A DNA stretch of 64,000 nucleotides, taken from Bradyrhizobium sp. Tv2a-2. Lineage in GTDB: Bacteria; Pseudomonadota; Alphaproteobacteria; Rhizobiales; Xanthobacteraceae. The notes below the pieces were generated by a model that was not told where the DNA came from, ran no database searches, and saw nothing but the letters and a program-made list of their open reading frames with translations. The stretch covers positions 472,748-536,747 of the forward strand of contig NZ_AXAI01000002.1 in the NCBI RefSeq assembly GCF_000472425.1, in the 5' to 3' direction. The translations under genes were made by a program, and so were the position numbers. Position 1 is the stretch's first letter. Each line of letters starts with the position of its first letter. This document shows positions 17,203-25,893 of this stretch, in pieces.

Positions 17203-17835
17203 ATGACCGGACCTGGCGAGGTCAAACGCGACCGTTCCTGCAATCGACGCTGGCTTCTTCGCCAGGGAGGGCTGGCGGTTCCGTTCATTCTTTTTCTCAG
17301 ACCAGCGCGTGCGGTCGAGCCGGTTGGCTCGGTCGAAGACGTGACAGGCCAGGCATTCGGCGAACTCGATTCGGTCAGCCGCACGCTTGATAAAACCGCG
17401 CCGGTTTTTCTCAGTGAGGAGATCGTGACCGGCGCGGCGTCGCGCCTGGGGATGCGGCTCGGCCGCAATACGACGGTGAGGCTTGGCGAACAGGCGCGGC
17501 TGAAGATCGATCGGTTTCTGGTCGATGCTGGCGGGGAGATAACGCTGAACGCGGGGCCGATGCTGCTTGATGAGCGGCCGCACCACACCGGAGTGCAAAT
17601 TCGCAGTCCGTTCGCGCTGATCGCGGTGCGCGGCACACGATTCTTCGCAGGGCCCAGCAATGATCGTTTCGGCGTCTTCGTTGCCCGCGGCTCGGTGACG
17701 GTGAGTGCGGCCGGTCAGCAAGTGACGCTGCGCCAGGGCGAAGGTACCGACATTGTCTCGCCCGGCACGCCGCCGACCCCGGTCAAACGGTGGGCGCCTG
17801 AGCGTATCCGCGCCGCGCTCGCGAGCGTCAGCTGA
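17203..17835 (+). CDS. Exported FecR-domain protein
   Basis: A 210-residue protein. RRWLLRQGGLAVPFILFL forms a Tat-like export signal. The body is a FecR-type beta domain: TGAASRLGMRLGRNTTVRLGEQ, then TGVQIRSPFALIAVRGTRFF, then GVFVARGSVTVSAAG. Unlike classical FecR there is no N-terminal sigma-binding domain and no ECF sigma gene nearby, so it is not an iron-citrate anti-sigma. In many proteobacteria this type is encoded beside a CHASE2 cyclase, as here (gap about 114 bases), which suggests a periplasmic partner for that sensor. Confidence 0.88.
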   Translation: MTGPGEVKRDRSCNRRWLLRQGGLAVPFILFLRPARAVEPVGSVEDVTGQAFGELDSVSRTLDKTAPVFLSEEIVTGAASRLGMRLGRNTTVRLGEQARLKIDRFLVDAGGEITLNAGPMLLDERPHHTGVQIRSPFALIAVRGTRFFAGPSNDRFGVFVARGSVTVSAAGQQVTLRQGEGTDIVSPGTPPTPVKRWAPERIRAALASVS

Positions 17836-17949
17836 CTATCTTGAGGGGACTGGCTTCCACGTTGGGCAAGCAGGCTGCCAAACGAGAGGCCATTTCACCG
17901 TCGTCGTCGCAAACTGGTCTGTTCGGAGTGATCGCGCTGCAGCACGTCA

Positions 17950-20100
17950 ATGGGTAGGATGCGTCGGGCACTGCGGCAGCGCCTGCCGGTCGCGGCGGGC
18001 CTGGTGATGCTGGCTGCCTTGCTGGCAGCCGCCAGTCTGCTGCCGCGAACCATGCGCGAAGGGCTGCGCGACAGCGCCTTCGACCTCGTGCTCGCCGGCG
18101 AACAGGGGCTGCACAGGCCCGTGGCATCAGACCTGAAGGTGATTGTTGTCGACATCGATCGTGCGTCCATTGATGCTTTGGGCCCGTGGCCGTGGCCGCG
18201 GGAGACGATGGCGCGGCTTGTCGTGGCGGTGGCGAACACACGGCCGGCTGCGATTGCAATCGATGTGCTGTTCGCCGAGCCAGACGACCGCTCGCCGGCG
18301 GCACTGGCCCGACGGCTCGGATCGGTGACCGGTCACGCCGAGATCAGCGCGCTGGCAGAAAGCTTGCCGGACGGTGACAAGCGGTTGGCACAAGCAATCA
18401 GCAGCGTCCCGGTCGCGCTCGGCTTTGTGCTCGATCCCGATGGCGACCACACATTGCCGGGGGCCTCGATCGTCAGCCGTGGGTCGCCGCCCTTCGACGA
18501 TGTATGGCAGGCCACGGGGGCCGTCGGGCCGGCGCCGCCGCTCGCGGCCGCAGCGCGGGGACTGGGAGCCCTGTCGCTGCCCGGCAGCAGTGATGGTGCC
18601 ATCCGGCAGGTCCCGGTCTTCGTCGCCGTCGGTCGCGTGTTGATGCCGGGTCTCGCTGCCGAGGCGCTGCGGCTAGCATCCGGTGCGTCAAGCTACCTCA
18701 TCGAGGGCGAGCCTCCGACACTGGAGGTAGGTAGCAGGCGGGTGGCGTTGTCGCGCGATGGGTTACTCCGGCTCGCGCCGGTATCGCCGCAGCGTCACGT
18801 CGGCCGCACGCTCTCCGCGATCGATGTCCTCGAGGGAAAGGCTGACCGGGGGCGACTGAAGGACGCGGTGGTGCTGCTAGGCGGTTCCGCGCCAGAGCTC
18901 AACGGCCTGCGCAAAACGCCTGCGGACCCGCTGACGCCCTCAGTGCAAATCCAGGCCGATGCGGTCGAGCAGATGGCCGCCGGCCGCGTGCCGAGCCCGC
19001 TGCCTGCCGCGCCGATCGCGGATCCGTTGACTGCGCTCGTCATCGGCGCGCTTGCCATCGTGCTCGGCACGGCCTTGTCCCCGGCTGCCGGCAGCGCAAT
19101 CCTGGGCGGCACGATCGCGGTTCTGTGGATCGCCGCATTCGCCCTGTCGGGACTCGCGGATCGCCTCGTCGATCCACTGACGCCATCCATTGCGGGGGCC
19201 CTGGTGTTCGCCGTGACGGCCGGCACCGCATATTCGGTGACGCGCAGGCGCGAGGCGTTGCTCCACCATCGGCTTGAACAGCATCTTTCGCCAGCAGTCG
19301 TGCGGCGTATCGTCGAACGCCCGGACCTGGTCAAGTTGAGCGGCGAGCGGCGTGAGATCACCTCGCTGTTCACGGACATCGAGGATTTCACTGCTACGAT
19401 GCATCGCGCCGGTCCTGAGGAGCTGGTCACAACGCTTGACCGGTATTTCGAAAGCGTCGCCGGCATTGTGATCAATCATGGCGGCATGATCGACAAGATC
19501 GTCGGAGACGGCGTGCATGCTCTCTTCAATGCGCCGCTCGACCTTGAGGAGCATCCGCAACGCGCCGTCGAATGCGCGATCGCCATCCAGGCCTGGAGCG
19601 AGGGCTTTCGCCGCGACGCGCCTGCCGCGGCAATCGGGCTTGGCCGCACGCGAATCGGGATCGAGACCGGACCCGCCATCGTTGGTGACGTCGGCATTCA
19701 ATCCAAACTCGACTACACGGCTCACGGTGATAGCGTGAACATGGCGGCGCGGCTTCAGGCCTGCAACAAGGAGCTCGGTTCGACGATCTGTGTCGGGCCT
19801 GATGCAGCCGCGCGATGCGATGCATCGTTGCTACGTCCACTTGGCCAGCTGGCAGTCCGCGGTCGCGAGGAGCCGATCGCGGTCTTTGAGCCCTGGCCGG
19901 ACGACGCGGCGCCCGCTTGGCGCGAGGCATATCTGAAGGCCCACGCCATGCTCGGGATTGATGTAACCCGCGCCACTATGCTGCTGCAGAAGCTGATTGC
20001 CGAGCGCCACGCGGATCCGGCGATGCGCCGGCTCGCCGAGCGATTGCCCTCGATATCCAGGTCCGGTCAATCGTCAGCGCCGCTCACTCCGCCGAGGTGA
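17950..20100 (+). CDS. CHASE2-domain adenylate/guanylate cyclase
   Basis: A 716-residue membrane sensor. One N-terminal transmembrane segment (VAAGLVMLAALLAAASLL) precedes a periplasmic CHASE2 domain (KVIVVDIDRASIDALGPWPWP ... AIAIDVLFAEPD); two or three further transmembrane segments occur near residues 355-425; the C-terminal class III cyclase domain starts about residue 460. Its metal-binding aspartates are in LFTDIEDFT and KIVGDGV, and the Asn and Arg of VNMAAR stabilise the transition state. The purine-specifying pair includes the Lys of SKLDYTAHGD, which favours ATP, but this is not certain. It probably makes cAMP in response to a periplasmic signal. Confidence 0.93.
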   Translation: MGRMRRALRQRLPVAAGLVMLAALLAAASLLPRTMREGLRDSAFDLVLAGEQGLHRPVASDLKVIVVDIDRASIDALGPWPWPRETMARLVVAVANTRPAAIAIDVLFAEPDDRSPAALARRLGSVTGHAEISALAESLPDGDKRLAQAISSVPVALGFVLDPDGDHTLPGASIVSRGSPPFDDVWQATGAVGPAPPLAAAARGLGALSLPGSSDGAIRQVPVFVAVGRVLMPGLAAEALRLASGASSYLIEGEPPTLEVGSRRVALSRDGLLRLAPVSPQRHVGRTLSAIDVLEGKADRGRLKDAVVLLGGSAPELNGLRKTPADPLTPSVQIQADAVEQMAAGRVPSPLPAAPIADPLTALVIGALAIVLGTALSPAAGSAILGGTIAVLWIAAFALSGLADRLVDPLTPSIAGALVFAVTAGTAYSVTRRREALLHHRLEQHLSPAVVRRIVERPDLVKLSGERREITSLFTDIEDFTATMHRAGPEELVTTLDRYFESVAGIVINHGGMIDKIVGDGVHALFNAPLDLEEHPQRAVECAIAIQAWSEGFRRDAPAAAIGLGRTRIGIETGPAIVGDVGIQSKLDYTAHGDSVNMAARLQACNKELGSTICVGPDAAARCDASLLRPLGQLAVRGREEPIAVFEPWPDDAAPAWREAYLKAHAMLGIDVTRATMLLQKLIAERHADPAMRRLAERLPSISRSGQSSAPLTPPR

Positions 20101-20327
20101 CCATAAGTCGCGGAATGTCTGATGTATCGCGCCATCGTCTTACAGCCGGCCGGTTTGGCTCGATTTGTCCGCCATTCAGTCGGGCCGAATGCAACGTTGC
20201 GCATGTTGGAGGCGGGCATTGCCGCGCTCGCAAATAGAGTGCGGCGTTGGGATGGTTAGCACCTCGACGGTGCTATGCCCTTGGCTGCAGGCGGACTCGG
20301 AAGGGTCCGCCTGTAGCTTTTTGGATT

Positions 20328-20822
20328 CTACGGACACCAATCCCAGAAGCCCTGTCGCTGCGTCCAGTCGGTGTAATACCAGCAAAGGCCAGCCGCTGGC
20401 GGAGGACCGGCCCAAGCCGCGGCGCTCGCCGCCGCGATGAAGCCAATCGCTGCACCTGCGGCTATCGCACCGCCTGGGCGCCAAGTGTAGCGGCGGGGAC
20501 GGGCCCAAGCGCCAGCACGGGGCGGCCGATGAACGGCGGGCGGTCGGGGTCGATGAGACGGACGATTTGCAGCTGGCGGCCGGGGCCGATTAGCAGCCGG
20601 TGGGCGCGGTCGGTTTGCTGCCGGTGGCCGAGGCCGATTTGCAGCCGGCGGACGAGGCCGATTTGCAGCTGGTCGACGTTGAGCACCGCCCTGCCGACGC
20701 TGCGCGCTGAAATCGGTCGCAACCGCGGCATTCGCCGATGCAGCCATGGCCAGATCATCCACGGGCAACGCTAAAGCCATAGCTGCCGCCAGCAAGCTTG
20801 CACCTAAATTTCGACAAGTCAT
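20328..20822 (-). CDS. Secreted Pro/Arg-rich repeat protein, unknown function
   Basis: A 164-residue precursor. An N-terminal signal peptide (LGASLLAAAMALALPVDDLAMAA) is followed by tandem AANRPRPP octapeptides at residues 52-95, then a Gly/Ala hydrophobic segment (GGAIAAGAAIGFIAAASAAAW) and a short aromatic C-terminus (CWYYTDWTQRQGFWDWCP). Proteins with such a C-terminus are frequent among small secreted proteins of bradyrhizobia and have no known role. The repeats could bind polyanions or cell-wall material, which is speculation. Confidence 0.75.
   Translation of the reverse strand: MTCRNLGASLLAAAMALALPVDDLAMAASANAAVATDFSAQRRQGGAQRRPAANRPRPPAANRPRPPAANRPRPPAANRPRPPAANRPSHRPRPPAVHRPPRAGAWARPRRYTWRPGGAIAAGAAIGFIAAASAAAWAGPPPAAGLCWYYTDWTQRQGFWDWCP
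20538..20669 (-). repeat. 24-base in-frame tandem repeat (AANRPRPP units)
   Basis: Four consecutive 24-base units and a fifth expanded one (with SHRP inserted) encode AANRPRPP. Third codon positions differ between units, so the array is old and under protein-level selection, not a recent slippage product. Confidence 0.85.
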
Positions 20823-20871
20823 CTGTCCTCCGTTTTCTTTTTGGTTCCATTCGCCCTAAGCGATGGCACCG

Positions 20872-20901
20872 TGATCATCTTCGCATTCGAAAAGATGATC
20901 A
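20872..20901. promoter_or_regulatory. Perfect 10-base inverted repeat upstream of the repeat-protein gene
   Basis: TGATCATCTT and its exact complement AAGATGATCA are separated by 10 bases. The element is 50 bases upstream of the start at 20822 and about 98 bases after the stop of the next upstream minus-strand gene. It could be an operator or a transcription terminator; there is no strong T-run to favour the latter. Confidence 0.45.
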
Positions 20902-20998
20902 AGCAGATGACCGATGAGACCCGGATACGTGGATGGCGTCCGGCAATAACGAGGGCGGCAGGCTGGCTGACATCGGCTCGGATACAGGCCGCGAGCGA

Positions 20999-21205
20999 TC
21001 ACTTCAGATCGTTGGGAATCCATTCATCCGCGATTGAATCCCAGTGATGGGTATCGTCGAATCGTTTCCAGGGCGGCTTCGGTTTGCTGTCATCGCGCTC
21101 CTTTCGCCACACAAACATTGACGAGAAGTCAGCACAACCCAAAAGAGCCGTCATCCAGTCTCGCGTGTAATTTCCGGAGTTTCGGTTGTTGATCGCCTTT
21201 AGCAT
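20999..21205 (-). CDS. Small hypothetical protein (68 residues)
   Basis: This short frame has a good Shine-Dalgarno (GAGGAGG, about 7 bases before the ATG at 21205) and a normal amino-acid composition (RDWMTALLGCADFSSMFVW, then KPPWKRFDDTHHWDSIADEW). I do not recognise a family. No signal or membrane segment is visible. It lies upstream of the repeat-protein gene on the same strand, with 176 bases between them. Confidence 0.55.
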   Translation of the reverse strand: MLKAINNRNSGNYTRDWMTALLGCADFSSMFVWRKERDDSKPKPPWKRFDDTHHWDSIADEWIPNDLK

Positions 21206-21585
21206 CCCGCGCCTCCTCAAAAGTGAGAAGCTAAACCAATGCTAGCTCGCCCAAAAGCAGACAAATGTGAACGGCTTCACATTTCAAAATGAACTTGTCC
21301 GGCGGACCCCGAACCCGAGGGGTGCCGCGCACCTGAGGCGTTCAGGTCGTATACTGACCCCTCGGCGAACTGGCTGCCAGCTCAATCGAGCGCTTTGCGC
21401 CGCAAGCTGCCAACCGCTTGAGGTATTCCGTTCGATGTTTTGACGGAAGGTTCGCAGGTATAGCAGACCGAAGTGCTCAATTCGAGTTTTGGCATCTATT
21501 GATCTAGATCAACGATAGTTGGGCGAGGCCCCTTCATTTCCTTGCGACATAGACTCGGTGAGCCGTCGGCAGCGAGGCAACGCGT
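21206..21585. other. Divergent intergenic region holding a FixK-type box
   Basis: No gene is seen. The region separates the 68-residue gene from the DUF202 gene and contains a perfect FixK/FNR-type box at 21499-21512. Confidence 0.6.
21499..21512 (+). promoter_or_regulatory. FixK/FNR-type binding site upstream of the DUF202-sulfatase group
   Basis: TTGATCTAGATCAA is a perfect palindrome matching the FixK2/FNR consensus TTGA-N6-TCAA. Its centre lies about 80 bases before the DUF202 start. A class II arrangement would put transcription start near 21547, leaving a leader of about 40 bases. Oxygen-limitation control of the downstream genes is inferred. Confidence 0.7.
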
Positions 21586-22029
21586 ATGGCCGAATTACAT
21601 CATGCCGATAGTGCTGACAGGTTTGAAGTCAGGGTAACGGCTGACAGCCATTTCGGGTGGATCCGAACCCGCCTTAGCCTCGAACGCACCATGATGTCAT
21701 GGGTGCGCACTGCCGCCGCGCTGATCGGCTTCGGATTCGCTATCGTCCAATATCTCGACCGCTTGCAGCAGCTTCCGGACGCGCGGCCGGCTTATTTCCC
21801 GAATGCCCCGCGGGGCCTCGGGCTTGCGTTGATCGGTTGCGGGATCCTAGCTCTTGCCGTCTCGCTCCGCCAGTACTGGTGGACAGCGCGATACCTATCG
21901 GGAGGCACGTTCGCTCCGATCGCAGGAATGAGAACAGACGGAATGCAGTCGCCTGTTGTGGCGATCGCCATTCTGCTTTTTTGCATAGGCCTGTTTGCTT
22001 TCTTTGCCGTGCTGTTTCGGGTCGCATGA
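21586..22029 (+). CDS. DUF202 (YidH-like) inner-membrane protein
   Basis: A 147-residue protein with three transmembrane segments (AALIGFGFAIVQYL; LGLALIGCGILALAVSL; VVAIAILLFCIGLFAFFAVLF) and the DUF202 signature RTRLSLERTMMSWVRTAAALIGFG split around residues 27-50. The family includes E. coli YidH/YidG and yeast VTC-like segments; function is unknown. It lies behind a FixK-type box and 65 bases before an arylsulfatase gene, probably in one transcript. Confidence 0.9.
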   Translation: MAELHHADSADRFEVRVTADSHFGWIRTRLSLERTMMSWVRTAAALIGFGFAIVQYLDRLQQLPDARPAYFPNAPRGLGLALIGCGILALAVSLRQYWWTARYLSGGTFAPIAGMRTDGMQSPVVAIAILLFCIGLFAFFAVLFRVA

Positions 22030-22094
22030 TCGCCGAGGCAACGGTTGGAACCTACAACGCGCAAAAACCGGACACGAACGCAAAGGAGACCTAG

Positions 22095-23588
22095 ATGGCT
22101 AGGCCAGGCAAACCAAACATTCTCATCCTATGGGGGGATGATATCGGTTGGTGGAACATCAGCTACAACAACCGTGGCCAGATGGGTTATCGAACCCCCA
22201 ACATCGATCGCATCGGTCACGAAGGAGCGACTTTCACTGACTACTATGGCCAGCAGAGTTGTACAGCGGGCCGCGCGGCGTTCATAACGGGCCAAAACCC
22301 GATCCGTACCGGTTTAACCAAGGTTGGAATGCCTGGAGCCGATGTGGGTCTCCGTGCAGAGGACCCGACGATCGCCGAGTTACTGAAGCCGCGGGGCTAC
22401 GTCACCGGTCAGTTCGGAAAGAATCACCTTGGGGACAAGGACGAATTCCTTCCGACCATGCACGGTTTCGACGAGTTCTTCGGCAATCTGTACCACCTCA
22501 ATGCCGAGGAGGAGCCGGAGGATCCCGACTATCCCAAGAACCCGACATTCAAGCAGCGGTTCGGTCCGCGCGGCGTCCTGCACAGCTGGTCTGACGGCAA
22601 TGGACGGCAGAGGATCGAAGATACCGGCCCGCTGACGAAGAAACGCATGGAGACGATCGATGAAGAGGTCACCGAGCACGCGCTGAACTTCATCGACAAG
22701 GCTCACAAGAATGGCACGCCGTTCTTCTTGTGGTACAATACCACTGGAATGCATTTCAGAACGCACTGCGCGCCGAAGCACAAGGGTAAGAGCGGTCAGG
22801 GCGATTATAACGACGTCATGGTCGCACATGACGAGAACATCGGCAGGATGCTCGCGAAGCTCGACGAGCTGGGCATCACTGACGATACCATCGTCATGTA
22901 CTCGACCGATAACGGTCCCCATTACAACAGCTGGCCAGACGGCGGCATCACGCCATACCGTAGCGAAAAGAACACCAATTGGGAGGGCGGATGGCGTGTG
23001 CCGGTTTTCGTCCGTTGGCCAGGCCAGATCAAAGCAGGCTCGGTGTTCAACGACGTCGCCTCGCACCAGGACTGGTTACCTACGCTGCTGGCCGCCGCGG
23101 GAGAGCCGGAGATTACCTCGAAGCTCTTGCAAGGCCACAAGGCGGGAGACAAGACCTTCAAAGTGCATATCGATGGCTATAATCTGCTGCCGTATCTGAC
23201 GGGGACCACGACCGAGGGTCCGCGGAAGTTTTTCTTCTACATCAGCGACGACGGCGACATCCTGGCGATCCGGATGGGCGACTGGAAAGTCGTGCTCATG
23301 GAACAAAGGGCCAAACAGCTGATGTGCTGGTTCGAGCCATTCGTGAAACTGCGGGCTCCGAAGATGTTCAACCTCCGGCGTGACCCATTTGAACGGGCCG
23401 ACGAGAACTCCAATACATACTGGGACTGGGTGATATCGCACGCCTATCTTCTCTACGAAATGCAGGGACTGGTTGCCCAGCAAATCCAGGACTTCGTGCG
23501 CTTCCCGCCGCGGCAGAAACCTGCAGCATTCAATCTCGACGAGGTACTTCGGAATCTGCAGGAAGCTTCTAGTAGCGCCAACCACTAG
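22095..23588 (+). CDS. Type I arylsulfatase
   Basis: A 497-residue sulfatase. Metal-binding WGDDIG occurs near residue 14; the formylglycine-modification motif is SCTAGR near residue 56, with Cys converted by an FGE-type enzyme. GKNHLGD and STDNGPH supply further active-site residues. No signal peptide is seen, so it is probably cytoplasmic or exported by an unknown route. It would release sulfate from aryl or alkyl sulfate esters. AAAGGAG precedes the ATG. No formylglycine-generating enzyme is visible in the window. Confidence 0.95.
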   Translation: MARPGKPNILILWGDDIGWWNISYNNRGQMGYRTPNIDRIGHEGATFTDYYGQQSCTAGRAAFITGQNPIRTGLTKVGMPGADVGLRAEDPTIAELLKPRGYVTGQFGKNHLGDKDEFLPTMHGFDEFFGNLYHLNAEEEPEDPDYPKNPTFKQRFGPRGVLHSWSDGNGRQRIEDTGPLTKKRMETIDEEVTEHALNFIDKAHKNGTPFFLWYNTTGMHFRTHCAPKHKGKSGQGDYNDVMVAHDENIGRMLAKLDELGITDDTIVMYSTDNGPHYNSWPDGGITPYRSEKNTNWEGGWRVPVFVRWPGQIKAGSVFNDVASHQDWLPTLLAAAGEPEITSKLLQGHKAGDKTFKVHIDGYNLLPYLTGTTTEGPRKFFFYISDDGDILAIRMGDWKVVLMEQRAKQLMCWFEPFVKLRAPKMFNLRRDPFERADENSNTYWDWVISHAYLLYEMQGLVAQQIQDFVRFPPRQKPAAFNLDEVLRNLQEASSSANH

Positions 23589-23704
23589 AGGAAGACACTG
23601 CCCGACGAGCCCGTCGCCGAAAGGATGCGTCCAGGCGTCACTTTCGGCGACGTACGTGTTCGCTGCCATTGTTCTGTGGTCGGTAACCGTCCTCAAGAGA
23701 ATCC

Positions 23705-24232
23705 ATGGCTAGGACCCAAATGGAAAAGTCGGTATATCGCGAGCGCTTCGTCACCGAATTGCGCGAATTCGCTATTCTGGCGGCTTACCTCTTCATCTGC
23801 TTCACCGCACTTTTGGCGTACAAAGCTGCGCTCCTGAAAGTCTACGGCGTAAGCTTCGCTCCATGGGTTCTTGCAGCGATCAAGGCTTTGGTGTCAGCCA
23901 AATTCTTGCTGATCGGACGCATGTTTGGGCTCGGTGACGGCCTGACCCAAAAACATCCGCTGATCATCTCGACGCTCTACAGGTCGTTCGCCTTCCTGGT
24001 CGTGCTGATATGCTTGACTGCCATCGAAGAAGTCATCCTGGGGCACCTCCGCGGGGAATCAATCGCCGATTCGCTAGCAGGCCTCGCCGGCGGCACGCTG
24101 TGGCAAGTGATCGCGACCAGCTTCATTGTGCTCCTCATACTGATTCCCTGGTTCGCCTTTCGAGCAGTTGGAGAAGTTATCGGCGATGCAACGCTCGTCC
24201 GGCTGTTTTTTGAATCGCGACAGAAACACTGA
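23705..24232 (+). CDS. Four-helix membrane protein, unknown function
   Basis: A 175-residue protein with hydrophobic segments at about residues 22-40 (FAILAAYLFICFTALLAY), 52-68, 92-110 (SFAFLVVLICLTAIEEVIL) and 132-152 (VIATSFIVLLILIPWFAFRAV). It may belong to the FixK-box transcript, 116 bases after the sulfatase. I do not recognise a named family. Confidence 0.75.
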   Translation: MARTQMEKSVYRERFVTELREFAILAAYLFICFTALLAYKAALLKVYGVSFAPWVLAAIKALVSAKFLLIGRMFGLGDGLTQKHPLIISTLYRSFAFLVVLICLTAIEEVILGHLRGESIADSLAGLAGGTLWQVIATSFIVLLILIPWFAFRAVGEVIGDATLVRLFFESRQKH

Positions 24233-24480
24233 GTCATGCTGCACCGTGGCTTTCGTCCGGCGAGGGCGGCGTGTTGGGATTTGCCGCTGAATGGCCTGGC
24301 GGCTCGCGCCGTGATACCGTCGCCACGCGGCAACAACCAATGATCTGCCCTCCGCACGAGTCTGACGGGGTGCCCTTTCTCGCCACGACCTTAGCTTTAT
24401 ACCAGCTGCCCGCAAAATGGCCGTAGTCTGCAGCAATTGAAGGGGGCGTTGAATTCGACGGATTGGTCGAGGTGACAACG

Positions 24481-25068
24481 ATGCGGAATTGGTCTTTCGG
24501 ACTTCGGCGATTGCTGTCGCTGATCGTGGGCCTGACCCTTTGGGTGGCCGCTGCTTGGCCTGCTGCGGCCGAGCCCTCCGCGGCGGGCCTGTGGCAGAAG
24601 ATCGAGAACGGCGAGCCCCGGCTTTACGTATTGGTCGTCGATCACAACGGCGTCTTCGAGGGCGTGATGGCGAAACTGTTCCCCAGGCCAGGCAGTACTA
24701 CGGGCCCGAGGATCTGTTCGGAGTGCACGGACGACCGCAAGAACGCGCCCTGGCTCGGGATCTCCTTCGTCCGCGACATGAAGCGCAATGGTCTGAATTA
24801 TGAGAACGGCAACGTGCTCGATCCCCGCGACGGCAAGATCTACAACGCCAAGATGACCTTGAGCCCGGACGGGCAGACCTTGACGCTGCGCGGCTATATC
24901 GGCATTTCGCTGCTCGGCCGCGACGAGACCTGGACCCGCCTGCCGGATAGCGCCATCGCCCAAGTCGATCCCGCCATCGTTGCCAAATATCTCCCCGCGC
25001 ATGGCGCCGCGATGAAGCCGCCCGCCACGACACCGGGGATGCAGAGAAAGATGGCGCCAGCACATTAG
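24481..25068 (+). CDS. Exported DUF2147 protein
   Basis: A 195-residue precursor with a signal peptide ([20 protein letters not shown]). The mature part fits DUF2147: [42 protein letters not shown], then ILDP-like [17 protein letters not shown] and [16 protein letters not shown]. These periplasmic proteins have a lipocalin-like beta barrel and unknown function. The ATG at 24481 has GAGGTG upstream. Confidence 0.88.
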   Translation: MRNWSFGLRRLLSLIVGLTLWVAAAWPAAAEPSAAGLWQKIENGEPRLYVLVVDHNGVFEGVMAKLFPRPGSTTGPRICSECTDDRKNAPWLGISFVRDMKRNGLNYENGNVLDPRDGKIYNAKMTLSPDGQTLTLRGYIGISLLGRDETWTRLPDSAIAQVDPAIVAKYLPAHGAAMKPPATTPGMQRKMAPAH

Positions 25069-25256
25069 CCGTTTCTATCAAGGCTGGCTTGAACGCGGGC
25101 TGGGCGACGGACTCGTTGATGAAGGCCGATGCTGGTCACCGCCATCGGATTCCACCAAAGCCGCGTTTTGACCCGGACCTGACAAAGCTTCGAGTTTCGC
25201 GGTGTCAAAGCTGGTGTATCATCGGCGATCCTACAAGACGGAGAGCGACGGTCAAA

Positions 25257-25598
25257 ATGTCCGATCCTTCTGCTCCCCCGGAATTGGAGAAGCGGTCAAC
25301 CGGGACGACAGCTTCTGCGCCCCTCAAATTTTCGGTCGTGCGACTTGCACTCGCATTTGGCGTTGCTGGTCTGTCCGATGTCATTGGTGCTTTCACCAGC
25401 TTGGCGCCGCCGATCGGATGGGTAGTCGATGTCGTGACGGCCGCGCTGTTGTTCGTCGTGCTGGGCTGGCAATGGTTGCTTCTGCCGGGGCTGGTCCTGG
25501 AGGCGATACCGGGCGTCGGAGTACTTCCATTCTGGTTGCTGGTGGTGGGAGCAGTTGTTGTCTTTGGCACGCCTCGGCCGAAGATTGGACAGCACTGA
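25257..25598 (+). CDS. Small membrane protein, unknown function
   Basis: A 113-residue protein with an N-terminal hydrophilic segment and three hydrophobic stretches (VRLALAFGVAGLSDVIGAF; VDVVTAALLFVVLGWQWLLL; GVLPFWLLVVGAVVVFG). GGAGAGCG lies upstream of the ATG at 25257. The composition suggests a minimal membrane protein, possibly a regulator or small transporter component, but I cannot assign it. Confidence 0.65.
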   Translation: MSDPSAPPELEKRSTGTTASAPLKFSVVRLALAFGVAGLSDVIGAFTSLAPPIGWVVDVVTAALLFVVLGWQWLLLPGLVLEAIPGVGVLPFWLLVVGAVVVFGTPRPKIGQH

Positions 25599-25893
25599 GG
25601 CGTCGTTCCTTGTTGCCCTCTATGAGAAGTTGGCCCTGAGATGAGGCTCACGCTTGCTGGCCAGAGACGCTCTCGCGCCGGGCCGCTGCTTGCGGACCGC
25701 TGATTATGGTGCCACCAGATGGGAGCTTCGCCGGCCGTCTGATCGAGGGACTTGTCGCACTTGGATTGCCCTCGTATATGTGGCGCTGGATGCCCAACCC
25801 ATCGAGAGGCATTCGTTTCGACAGGATGTGCAGCAATGGATTTCAACCCGACCGTAACGCCAGTTCGCCTTGCCACCGGGGAAATCCATATCC

